A DNA stretch of 64,000 bases from Anaeramoeba flamelloides (Eukaryota > Metamonada > Anaeramoebidae), in assembly GCA_027625915.1 (NCBI GenBank), contig JANTQA010000029.1, positions 7,254,001 to 7,318,000 on the forward strand, in the 5' to 3' direction. A model generated the notes under the pieces. The model was not told the origin of the DNA. It saw nothing but the letters and a program-made list of their open reading frames with translations, and did not search any database. Below, one piece after another: positions 24,044 through 36,100 of this stretch (positions are counted from its first letter, which is position 1; each line of letters opens with the position of its first letter). The position numbers were made by a program, and so were the translations under genes.

Positions 24044-25810
24044 TCAATATATTCTCTTTTTTTAATTGTTGAACATTACTAAAAAAAAATATCAAATAAA
24101 ATATTTTAAAAAAATGTTAGAGAATCTATGATCACACATCATTAAAATAAAATACTTTTATCTCATCTCTCTCAAATTTTAATTTTGTCTTATGGTGTTT
24201 CTACCCACCTTAAGTTGCTTGGGATCCCCGCCTTTTTGTTTTTTTACCAGTGTTTTAAGGTGGTAAAAATATAAAAAACCATGAAAAGAATTGGTGGGTG
24301 TGTCGTTGGTTAGATCTTGTCCAACTGAGCTTGTTGTGATTATATCTTAAAGGGTTACAATATACTGAAAGGTGGTTTAGAAGTAAACTGTGTTACTATT
24401 AAATGTGAATATTTAAGTTCAACATGGTTGAATGTCTCTAAAAAATCTATTTCAATTATCTTATTTAAATATAAAATTAATAGATTTTTAATAATGATCA
24501 CGCACAAATATTTATATTGTTGAATCTTTATTTTAATTAATTTTACAAATTTAACGAAAAAAACCAAAATCATAGTATCTAAGTTATTTAAAAAATTAAT
24601 ATTTAATACTTCTAAAAGTAATCAATATTTCATTTTTTTTTAATTATAATAGTTATAATAAGAATAAGAATAAGAACATAAAACTGATCGGGTTTCCTTA
24701 CCTTTTTATAAAGTTGGTTATTTTTCCAATAAATTTACAATATGTTAAAAAATTAGTTATATTTTTCAATTTTTATTTCGAAATAATAAATAATAAAAAA
24801 GAAACACAGTTACAATGTGGATATAATAGAACAAGTAGAAACAGATAATATTATTAAAAAAATCAATGGGTTTTTCACCCAATTTCATAAGATCTGAAAT
24901 TTTTTGTTGACATTATTCTACATAATTTATGTTTTGTTATTTGTATTTCGGTTTATTTATTCTATCATCTTATATGATGGGTTTTATTTAGCATTAGAAA
25001 TTAATAAAAAATGTTATATATTAAAAAAATGTGATTCTAATTAGGAAAATAAAAAAAAATAAGAAGATAGAAAAGCAATAACTATTGTTTTTATGATTTC
25101 AATTTTCTAAATTAAAAAAATATTTATTTTAATTTATTTGCGGGTTTCTTGGTGTAAATTAGGAGATTTAAATCTGGAAAATCAGTTATCAAGTGGAAAA
25201 AAATATAAACCCATTGGATATTTTGGAAAGTGCATTAATTATCATAAAACTAAAAAAAACTATAAATCTACAAGAAATTTTATATCTTGGTATTTTAGTT
25301 TGATAAATAAATTTGGGTATTGGAAATATTCATGAAAATATTAAAAAATCGAAAACCTCACTTTTTTTTTTTTTAATTTTAAACCATTTTTTGAATAACT
25401 TCTAAGTAGTGAGAGTGTTCAGAGATAAATTTATTAATAAAATGACAATTTTGTATGTACCCATATATTTTTTTTTTTTGGATTTTCTACTTTAATACCT
25501 CTGATGCATTTGTTACTACCATTTGTGTATTTTTGGATCCATGTATACTAGAGTGTGTTTAAGAATGGTTAAAATGTTTGGGCTGGGCAAGACAGGTTAT
25601 TTAATATTAGATTGGTCCAATTTATTTTAGCTTTGAATACCAAATAAGGTGATATTTGTATCAACTTGTGTGTGGTGGTGAATATTTGGGTGTAAACATT
25701 TTTCAATGGGTGCAGTAATGAATTTTAGTTTTATTAAATATTGGGTTATTTGCTTAAATAGATAATAACTGATATTTTTGAAAACAATGTAACCCTATAA
25801 AAAACTAATA

Positions 25811-26011
25811 TACAGTCAGTTTCACTTTTAAGGCACAAACTTTCAACGAAATTTAAGGCACAAAAAAAATCTCAAATTAAAGCACAAAATCCAAAGTCTA
25901 GTAAAAATAAATTGTTAAAAAAAAAATTACAAATTTTGTGCCTTAATTTGAAATTTTTTTGTGCCTTAAATTTCTTTGAAAGTTTGTTTCTTAAAAGTGA
26001 AACTGACTGTA
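25811..26011. mobile_element. CAGTCAG hairpin MITE, copy 5
   Basis: TA-flanked, 201 bp, same termini as the copy at 23843 and in the same TTTCAC subfamily, as opposed to the TTCCAC type at 17613. There are a few mismatches between the arms. Confidence 0.93.
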
Positions 26012-26411
26012 AGTGAAAAAAACAAAATTGTAATAAATAATACGTGCACTTGGTTTTATCAAATACGGGGGAAGTGGAAATAATCTCTAAAGTTTACTCT
26101 AATCTTTTAAATCCTGGACAATTTTACCGAAGTGTTTTGGGTTTTCCAGGATTCAGAAAAATAATATAAAAGATATAGGTTTATTGTATTCAATGGGGAT
26201 CCTGTAGCCCCTAATGGGGGTATCAAAAAGTATACATAGCGTATCGTTGTGTAACTGGGTAATATTGGGTTTTCTGTTTATTTGGAAAATCTATCTATTT
26301 TCTAAATAAGATTGAAAACTTCAAGAAAACCTACAGATGTTTTTACAAATTTAAAAAGAAACTAACATAAATTTATTTATTTTCATAATTAAATATAAAA
26401 CCTCCAGAAAA

Positions 26412-26624
26412 CCTAGAACACTTTACAAATAAATAGAAAACTCAAGAAAAACTGACAGTTGTTTTCCGGAGTTCAAAAGAATAAAGAAAATCTTTGATTT
26501 AACTTCTTTTTTTTAAAATTTTTCAAAAGATAGATTTAGTTTTTATTTTTCTTTATTCTTTGAAATTCTGGAAAAGTACCGTTAGGTTTTCTTGATTTTT
26601 CTGTTTCTTCGTAAAGTGTTCTAG
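26412..26624. repeat. Large imperfect palindrome
   Basis: The left arm at about 26412-26490 begins CTAGAACACTTTAC. The right arm at about 26546-26624 is its inverted match, ending GTAAAGTGTTCTAG. The loop is about 55 bp. Related motifs (CCAGAATTCAAA, TTTTGCTCTATTCTTTTGAA) flank it on both sides to about 26780, so it may be the core of a larger, decayed inverted-repeat element. Confidence 0.7.
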
Positions 26625-29320
26625 TTTTTTTTTTACTTGTTGAGATAGATAGAAAAAAATTTGAATTTCCGGTTTATTTCAAAAATAAAAAAAAACTTGA
26701 GGAAATTTTATCTATTTTCCAGAATTCAAAAAAATTACATAAAATGAAAGATTTTGCTCTATTCTTTTGAACTCGGTATAACCTTTACAAAAAAAAAAAA
26801 AAAAAAAAAAAAGGGTAAATATTATGTTCAATTCAAAGTCATAAATAATTCATTAATAGTAAAAATAATCTTATCCCCGTTAAATTGGTATTAAACAAAT
26901 TTAAAATGCTTTTGTGTGTTATAAAAATCCCTCTTAAATGTGAAGAAAAAAAAATGTATAAAATATTTCAACTTTTCAGTTAGAAAAGGATTTAAATGAA
27001 CCTGGAAGTCTAGACCCTTCAGCTTAGATTGAAAAATATCTTTCAAAATAAGTATTGATCGACATTTTTTAATTTACCAAAAGTGACTATTACAGGTGAG
27101 GTGATTAAAAAGTGAAAAAATAGTAAATGTTTAATTTTTTTACCAAAAAATATATATAGATCCTGTTTATGCAATTGCGAAAAAACAAAAAAAATAAAGA
27201 AAAGAAAAGAAAATTAAAGGACATACATAAAACCAAATCTATTTAAGAATTTAAATTGATAACCCCAAAATAAAAAATTGTCATTTGTTACTTTTCAATC
27301 TATACACCTTTAACTCCCAATCCATATTTTGTTAAAAAAAAACAATAAATTCATTATTTAAATATTTTTAAACAAGTATTAAAATTCATAAGAAGGTGGA
27401 GATTGGTGATCTCAGAATCAAAATAACATGCTGATGCCCACAATACTATACAATGTTCTGAATTATTTCAGGGATTAGCAACCTTGAATAATAATAACAA
27501 ATCTAAATTTCAAGATAATTTTTAAAAAGACTTTTTTCCATTCAAACTTTTCAAATTGAGGACTCAACCTTAAATTTGTCTGGAATTCTCACTGAGACTT
27601 TTCTTAAATTTTTGACTCTTTTGATTGGAACAGATGCTTTGTTTTTTTTTAAAAGATCAATTTTAGATAGACTTTATGAATGGCAGCTGTATCAGTAAAA
27701 ACTTTACCCGTCTATCAAAAATATGATTTACCTTCAATAGCAAAATATTTGAATTTTTGACAAATCTATTGAGAAACTAATCTATTTTGATCTTGACCAG
27801 ACTAAAATAGTTGTTTTTGTCCATTGAATTGCTTTTTAATGTTTTTTGGACAAAAAAAAAAGAAATTTAAAGCTAGAAAGGTATGTTTCTACTATTTATT
27901 TCAAAATAAATGGAACAAAATTTTCATTCCACTTTCAAAATGAGTTTTTGAAATCATGTAATTTTTCAACAGTTTATTTCTGGATACAAGTTGAAATTAT
28001 TATTTTTCCGCCTTTTAGAATGCAGAACTTATGTCTTTATTTTAATTCTTGGAATGTGTTTATTTTATGGAAAGCCTTATCAAAATTTTGATCTTATTAT
28101 TTTTCAATTATCAGCGGATTTTTAGTGAAATTTAAATTTTTTTAATAACTCCAATCTCTCTAATACACAATCATTAAATGATCCCTTCCTCATGAGTAAT
28201 CGTAAAAAAAAAACAAAATACTTTGGAGAGAAAGAATAAAGAAGAAATAAAATAACAAAAAAAGGAAAGAAACAATTAAATTAAGGTGTATTTATTTATT
28301 ATTTCAATTAACTTATGAATAAGTTGTTTGTGTGTAATTCAATTAGAGCTTGTCTCCTCTAATTTTAACAGCTAAGGAAAGATCCTTTGATACATTCTTG
28401 ATACACAACTCTAACTTTTGAAGATCTTGTGTATATGACTTTTGATCATTTTGTTGCTTGGATTTTCAATTGTAACCACAAATCAGAGCAGTTCATCCAA
28501 AGGAATTCTAACACTCTCTTTGTTTTTTTGGTTCCTTTGCTTCGTTTTGGTATTTCTTTGGTTCCTTTTTTTCCTTTGGTTTCTTTGGAATATTTAGGGT
28601 ATTGTTTACTTTATGTAATTTGAAATAGATTCTAATTTACCAAATACTCTGAGCGTTTGATTGATTTTGTGTATGTCAATTTTTTGTATTTATAAAAGTT
28701 TCACAGATAAAATAATTCTTAGTTTTCAGATAAATTATATCGTTCTTGATTTTCCGTTTTAAAGAACAAAAAGAGTTTTCAATGAATTAAAGGTTGTTAT
28801 TTTAGGATCAAGTTTAACTCATTTGGTTCTTTTAATATGTCAAATGATACTATTTGAGGTTAACTAAGAGTGATAAAAAAAAGTAATATTTTGGAATTAC
28901 AAAAAGATAATCAGACAAAAAAGTCGGACTTTTTCATTTTTAAAACTAATAAATAGGGGATTTTTGTAAAATGTAGATGTTTATAGATTCTTGGCATTTG
29001 TCGACAATTTTTTTTTCACGATCAGCTTGAAAATGATAAATATTGTTTGAGCGAAGCGAGACACTTCATTTTTTATGACTTATTTTTAGTCTTGATTTAA
29101 AATGGTTCATATTTGTGAAGCAAATGTTTATAATTTTTATTTTTCCCAGAAATAAAATAAACTCGGTGGGAATCGAATCTAGGCCAGGTGTTTTATCGTA
29201 CAATTACCACCCTGAGAAAATCTACAAATGTTGAAAATCTACAAATATCTAGAAAAATTATCATCAGCCGCAAAATCACTTCTAAAAAAAATGATAAAAG
29301 TGAACCAACATTTTTAATAA

Positions 29321-29852
29321 TAAACTAGATTCCAAAAATTTAGACACAGTTTAAACAGTGGAACGAACATCATTAATGTACTTTAAATTCAAATTGGAAA
29401 GAATTTTGATTTTACCAACAATTTCATTTTTTGTCTTTTTTGTTTTGTTTTCATTTCCTTTTTTGCAGTTACGTAATCTGTTTCGTTAGATCTCGAAATT
29501 TTTTTTCAATGGTTGATAGAAGGTTAGTGTTGAGTTTGTTAAATTGGAAAATCAAATACAATTGGTAGATGATATCTTATCATTTGATCGATCAACAATT
29601 GTTAGTGAAATTTCAACAAATTTAGTAATACATTTTTTGTTCCGCTCATTTCATTATTTTGGACACACCGGTTTTTATTTTTGAGTTTTAAATTTTTTTC
29701 TTTTATTTGGCTGAAAATGATTACTTATAAAAACATTAATACCTTGTTACTTAAATGTAGTTTTATATTAAGTTTGGGAAAATACAATAAATTGGGTTTT
29801 TTTTTGCCTATTTTTGATTTTGGGTGTGTCCAAATTTTTGGAACGGGGTTTA
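29321..29852 (+). mobile_element. TAAACCCC-type inverted-repeat element, copy B
   Basis: 532 bp, in the same orientation as the copy at 6153 and closely similar over the whole length, including TTGATCGATCAACAA, GTTCCGCTCATTTCATTATT and TGGGTGTGTCCAAATTTTTG. Ends are TAAACTAGATTCC and GGAACGGGGTTTA. Confidence 0.85.
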
Positions 29853-30194
29853 GTTTACATTCATCTATTTTTTTGATTAATCCATAAATATTTTGATTTT
29901 ACAAACCAGAAAATTCTAGAGGGTTGAACACTTTTTATTTTTTTCATTTTTCAGATAACAATGTGAAGATATATAATACACAATTAATGAATCCTGAATT
30001 AATTTCGACTATATTTTCAATTCAATTTGGATGCTTCTTCCGATTGAAAAATAAAACCTTCTGAAAGCACATTAATTTTGTATGCTAAGATATATAGTTT
30101 CACGTAAAAAAATTACAAATTAAAAAAAAAAAAAAAAATTTTCAAAAGTTAATTAAATAATTTATTGAAAATATTCAAATTCTCGAATATTTAT

Positions 30195-33100
30195 TTATAA
30201 TAAATATAAATCCTTTTTAATGATTTTTTTTTGCTCATCTGAGAATAAATTAAATTCCTCTCTAGAAATACCAAACAATTCCATAAAATCAGAATCTATT
30301 AAATACTCTTCTAATTTATTCTTATCGATCTGATTCAAATTTTGGATTCCTAAATTTTTTAATTTATCTAAATTAGATATTTCTTTATCTAATAATTCGT
30401 GAGCTATTTGCAATAAAGAATGATAGGACAAGATTTGGTTTTTAGAAGATGTTTCTATTTGATCAAGATATTTCTGAGTATTTAATATTAAATTCTCTTG
30501 AATTGAAGGTGATGGCGGTGATTTTTTTTCTTCTGGAAATTTGGAGGTGCTCCACCCATGGAAATATCTAGAAAACATTAAAGGTTCATCAAAAGAATTG
30601 ATCACACCTTTGATTTTTAAATTCAATTCTTTAGAAAACAGTTGAGCTAATTTCAAACTAATTTTTTTATGTAAGGTTGTGGCACTTCTTCCAATCCATA
30701 CGAATATACCATCATAATCTGAAATTAATAAAGCTGTTTCGTTTTCACCTAGATCATCTTGTATAAAATAATTAGTATGGAAAATTGTAAATTCTGATGC
30801 ACTATTATTATTATCGTCGTCATCATCATCATCATCATTATTATTATTAATATTATTTTCTTGTTTTTTTTTGCCAACGTTTTGATTATTATTAATTTTA
30901 ATATCATCATCATCAACATCATCATCATTATTTAATGTTTCTAAATTTTGACTAATAATAAACAATGAAAAGGGAAAATTTAAATTTAAGGGATTTATTG
31001 AATCTTTAAAATAATTTTGTTGATGAGTCAAATTATCCCAAAACTGCTTTGGCTCGTTCCCTTCTTTAATTTCAATTATACCAGAATCCATTAAAATCTG
31101 ATTAATTTCTTCTAACTTGACCTCCTTCTTTCCCCCTCTCTCTTCATCTTCATCTTCATTATCATTATCAAAAAGAATTTCTTCTCCTTGTAATTTATTG
31201 ACCAAAATTTTTGCTTGGATTAAATCTTGTTGTGGGAAAAATTTACCAATCCATAAATAGGCAGCTTGGTCGCAATGTAATAAAAAGCAATCCCATGGAT
31301 TTAACCAATTAGAAATAGGATCCACTTCAATTGCTTGGAAGCCACCACTTAGTTTGTGCTTTCGAATTTGATACAAATAATTATTTGGATTGCCTAATTT
31401 GTTTTTAGATTTATGAATAATTAATTTATTGTCAAATAAATTAATAAATTGGCTATTTTCTCTTTGTTGAGTTACCCTAAACTGTATATCGGCATTTTTA
31501 GCACTCTTGGGCAGTTCTGTATTAAAAAAAGAATCAAAGTTAAAATTCTCAAGGCTTTCTGTGTCTCTTCCTTTCCAATAATGAACAATTGTTTCATCAA
31601 AGGTAACATTTGATTGGATCGAACCTTTTTTTGATTTCTCAATTACTACATAAATCTCATGAGAAAAAAAATGGCCCATCATGTCTAAATCAGACTCTAT
31701 TAATTCCTCGAGTTCTGTGTCATATTGCCAAATTTCAATATCTTTGCTGATCAAAGTATTTTTTTCTTCATCATTATTCTCTTTCTCTTTCTCTTCCCCC
31801 TTCTCTTCCTCTTCCTCATTATCCTCAATAATATTTTTAAATAATTTCTGAAAAATGTTGTCTAGATTATTTAAATTGCCAATATTTAAATTATTCTTCT
31901 TAATAATTTTATTTAATGTTATTTTATATAATTCAATTTTTTCTTTATTTAATTTTATTAATAAATCTTTAACAAATATAATTTCTTTTTCGAATTTATT
32001 CTTTTTCTTATTGATCTTGAGATTAGTTAAAATGTTTTGTATTAAATTTTCAACCCATTGAATAACCATCTTATTAAATAAATTTACAAGTATTAATTCT
32101 TCATCAGATCTAAAAAATTCCGATTGGCTATTATTATTATTATTCTTTAATAATATTTTATTATCACCGCTATTATTTTGATTTAATAAATTATTGTTTT
32201 TAATGCCAAAAATTGCTTTGGAATCTTCAAATTTTTCGGTAAATAATACATGTTCTCTTTTATCTAATACAATAAAAGCAAATGATGGAGTTTTTCGTTT
32301 AATTTGGTATTTAATTGCTCTGGCCAACCGTGTGGTTAATTTTCTTTGGGCTAACGTCGTAAAATTACCAAACCATAAGAATATTTCTGAATTGGCATCC
32401 AATATATAACAGAAATTGGATTCTAAAGAATTATATTTTAATTTATTTAATTTACATTCTTTAATACATTCAATCTTTCTGAATTTATTTCTAGAAATTC
32501 TGTATAATTTAACAATTTTTTTCTTTCCTTTATAAGTATTATCTTCCTCATTTAACTTGGTTAATGGCTCTGTTAAACCAAATTGAGACCAAAAAATTAA
32601 ATGATTTTTGTTATACTTATCAAGATTATTATTAAAATTGTTTATATTTGAACTATTATCATTTCTATTATTATCCTGATTATCGTGAAGTGGCTCATTA
32701 AAATAATGTCTCATAAATCTAAAGGAATTGGAAGAATTCATTTTGGAGGATCTTAGTGTAGAAGTTAATGAAGGTGTGGAAGAAGTAGATAATTTTTTAT
32801 CATTTGTACCTTTAATACCCCTTGATAACGAAATAAAAAAATCTAGATCATCATACAACGATTGATCTCTTATTAAAAGTGGCTTTCTTTTTTTATTTGG
32901 GACAGACAATTTTCCAGATAAATGGGTTGGATATTTCTTTTTTGTTGATTTTTTATTATTTTTTAAACTTTGGTTTTCAATTTTTATTGGTTCACTTCTA
33001 ATTTTTTTATTTTTATCTTTAATATTTTCTAAACTCTTACTTGTATATTTATTTTTATTAACAAGTGTATTTTGTTGGTTCTTTAAATTAATTAAATCCT

Positions 33101-36100
33101 TTCCAGAATTGATTGTTTTTTGCATTGTTTTTTTTGATAATGGGCTTAATTTTTTTTTTTCATTAATATCAAATCTCACAGATTTGTTTCTTTTATATAA
33201 AGGGTTATTATCATTCTTTGTTAACGAATTTGTTCTATTTTTGAATAACATTTTGCTATTTAAATTCACATTATTATTTGAATTGTAAAAAAATTGATTA
33301 TTTTGAAAATTATCTTGCTGTAGTTGTTGCTGAGAGGAAGTATTTTCTGTCATTTGATCAATAATACTTTGAGCCTTCGCCTTTTGGATTCTAGTAGTGT
33401 GATTGCCATTCCACTGAACAAACACCAAATCATCTAAATTCTTAAACAACGCTATAAATGAGCAATCATGTCTTAATGATTCCTTGATAAAGGCCACCCT
33501 TTCAACATCTAATGAAGAAGTAATTCTAATGAGAATTTTCTTATTATTCTTTAATAGATCACCCGTAGTGATGACAACATTGATTATCTCTTCCTGTAAT
33601 AAGGACCCGAGCATCGAATCATTCATGTGCAAAATGGTTTCAATTTTTTCGGTACTATCCCCCACTTTAATTACATTCCAAGGCAGATCTTTCCCGTATT
33701 GATCAATTGTTTCATTATTATTAATTAATTTAAATATTTGATGTGGCTTAACTTCTTGGCTTTCCTTCTTCTTCTTCTTCTTGTTCTTCTTTATTTGCCT
33801 TTTATTTTTATTGCTTTTATTCTGTTCCTTTTTTTCTTTTTTTGTGGTTTCCTTGCCATTATTATCATTATTGAAGATTTCAATTCCATCCTCCTCATTC
33901 TCCACACCACCCACCTCAACATCCTCGTCATTTTCATCTTCATTATCAGTAATATTACCAGTACTGCTACCGGTCGTGGTCGTGGTGTTCGTAGTTAAAT
34001 CTAATAATAAATTTTCTGGCAATTGATATCTTAAAATGTCGATACCCCTCGTCCATTTTAATTTTTCATCAATTCCATCAGCTAAAAAAATATACTCTTC
34101 TCCGTTCTTTTCAATGATTTTAAAGGCAGATTCAATTTCATTTTTAGTCAACCCTAACTCTTTAATAACCTTAGATGACAATTTTGCATTCGGCTTTACA
34201 GTTAGAATTTTTACTAATAATATTTCAAGTGACGCAGAAGTTTCATTTTTTTTTTTTAATTGTTGCTTCGAAGAATAACAGAAAAATGTAGAATCAATGA
34301 TTTGACAATACATTTTCCTAAACTTATAAGGCTTTGAACTTAATTGTATCATCATTAAATTCCCCTCAAGTCTATTGATTTGAAACCCCAGGGTTTCTCC
34401 TTCTTCTTCGCCAGTGACAAATGCCTTTTTAAACTCTGCAATTTTTATTGACCATTTCAATTTTTCAATCCAAAACAATTTGGATTTTTTAGAATCTGTC
34501 ATGAAATGATAAGTTTTGATTGGGTATTCCAAATCAAATGCAAACTTGCCAGATTGCTTATCCTCGTACGTTTGTGGCAGATCGATTACTTCCAAATTGT
34601 ACAAATATAAAGTTAAATACGGGTCACTGGCATTTTCATTTAAATACAATTCTAAAAACGGTGGCGAAATTACAGAATAGAAAAGCTTTGTTGTGGTGTG
34701 CACCTGTAAAGTTAAATGCCCATATATCTTACAATTATTAATAATATTTTTCAAAATGGAGACTTCGTCCATCTCAGTGATCGTTTCTTTAATTTCTAAT
34801 TGATCTTGCTTGCTAAATCGGTAACTGAGCACATAAATGGAGTCATCCATTTTCAATCCCAGGGGGAACCTATAGCTTGGGCTAATATAAATGGAATGGG
34901 TACTTATTTGCTCATTGGTGATTAATTTCTTTTTTAATAAGAGCCGTTTGAAATCTAAAACAGTCAAATCCTGCGTCACATTGATCCCCTTAACAAAATT
35001 TAATGGGTGCAATAATATTTTCGTTAATAGGGGCATTTCAATACCAGATTGGTTTAAATAAAATTTGTCTAATAATTCAATTACCTCGCCATTTTTTATT
35101 TGATACTGCTTAAGTAACTCTTCATTTTTCAATAACACAGGATAGATGGAATTTTCATAATCGCCTGGGATTATTGCTGTTAATTTTGATAAATCTTTAA
35201 TAACTGTGATCTGATCACTAATTTTTTTTAGATTCTCCAAAATCGTTAAATTCCTATTGAAAATCAGTTTTTCGCTCTCATAATTCTTTGAGGGGACGCT
35301 TATTTTAATTTCAATTAATTCCCCCTCTTCTTCATTCTCTGAAAAAATGAAATTGCTATTATTATTTAATAATGATTTCATATTTTTATAACCAGTCCTC
35401 GGACTTGATGATAAAAACACATTGCCTTCATAATTGCTATTAATCCCATTAATTGTTTTATTTGAATTCTTTGTCCTTTCGTTATTATTATTCTTAATAT
35501 TTATTGGTTGGTTTTTTGGTTTTAATTTTTGATTTTTATTATTTATTCCCATCCCTTTGCTATTCATTTCATTATTGATATCTTTTTCTTTTTCTTTTTC
35601 TTTTTCTTGTTCTAATTCTGATTCTGATTCAGGCACAAGGATTTGGCCTTGGCTTTGGTTGTTGTCTTTGTCAATTAGTAATAAGGAATTGATCGAATCT
35701 AACCATTTGTCCATTATTTCTTTTTTTGTTGATTTGAAAAAATAGTTTCGATCATATCCCTCTAATTGGAAGATATTTTTTCTTGAGGACTTTTTGGATT
35801 CAACACGAGTACACGAGACAATTCTTTCTAAATGAATGAACGGCTTTTTGTGTTGCTTTTTGGTATTGCCCTCCTGGTAATGCACCAAGGCGGGGATTTG
35901 CGAATAGAGAACACATTTTTCTTTCACGAATTTTTTTTTGATTCCCCTTTTTATCAATTGAAACAATTCCCCTTCAATGGCCGTGGGCTCCTTTTCAGGA
36001 TCGCCAATTAATAATTTGATTCGATTTTCGATCGTGTGGATCCACTGCTTACAGAGCTTCTCGCTTGTTGCCCGTAAGACATAAGTTCGCTTCTTTGTCG

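Larger units (their letters stand above)
21194..30194. other. 9 kb gene-poor, repeat-rich stretch
   Basis: No gene is firmly supported. It contains the compound short repeat (22650), TAAACCCC elements (23273, 29321), two clean hairpin MITEs (23843, 25811), a GC-richer island (about 24190-24340) and a large imperfect palindrome (26412-26624). A possible small spliced gene on the minus strand lies near 28343-28720. The rest is AT-rich sequence with A/T runs. Confidence 0.5.

Noticed and set aside
24285-24340. GGTTAGATCTTGTCCAACTGAG as a possible tRNA D/T arm
   Set aside because: No acceptor, D or T stem with correct spacing can be drawn. It is covered instead as a GC-richer island.
29155-29215. 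tRNA-like sequence on the minus strand (ATTCGATTCCCACC with an upstream GGTGGTAATTG)
   Set aside because: It resembles internal tRNA promoter boxes, but the T-arm and anticodon stems do not pair and no acceptor stem forms. At most a decayed tRNA-derived relic.
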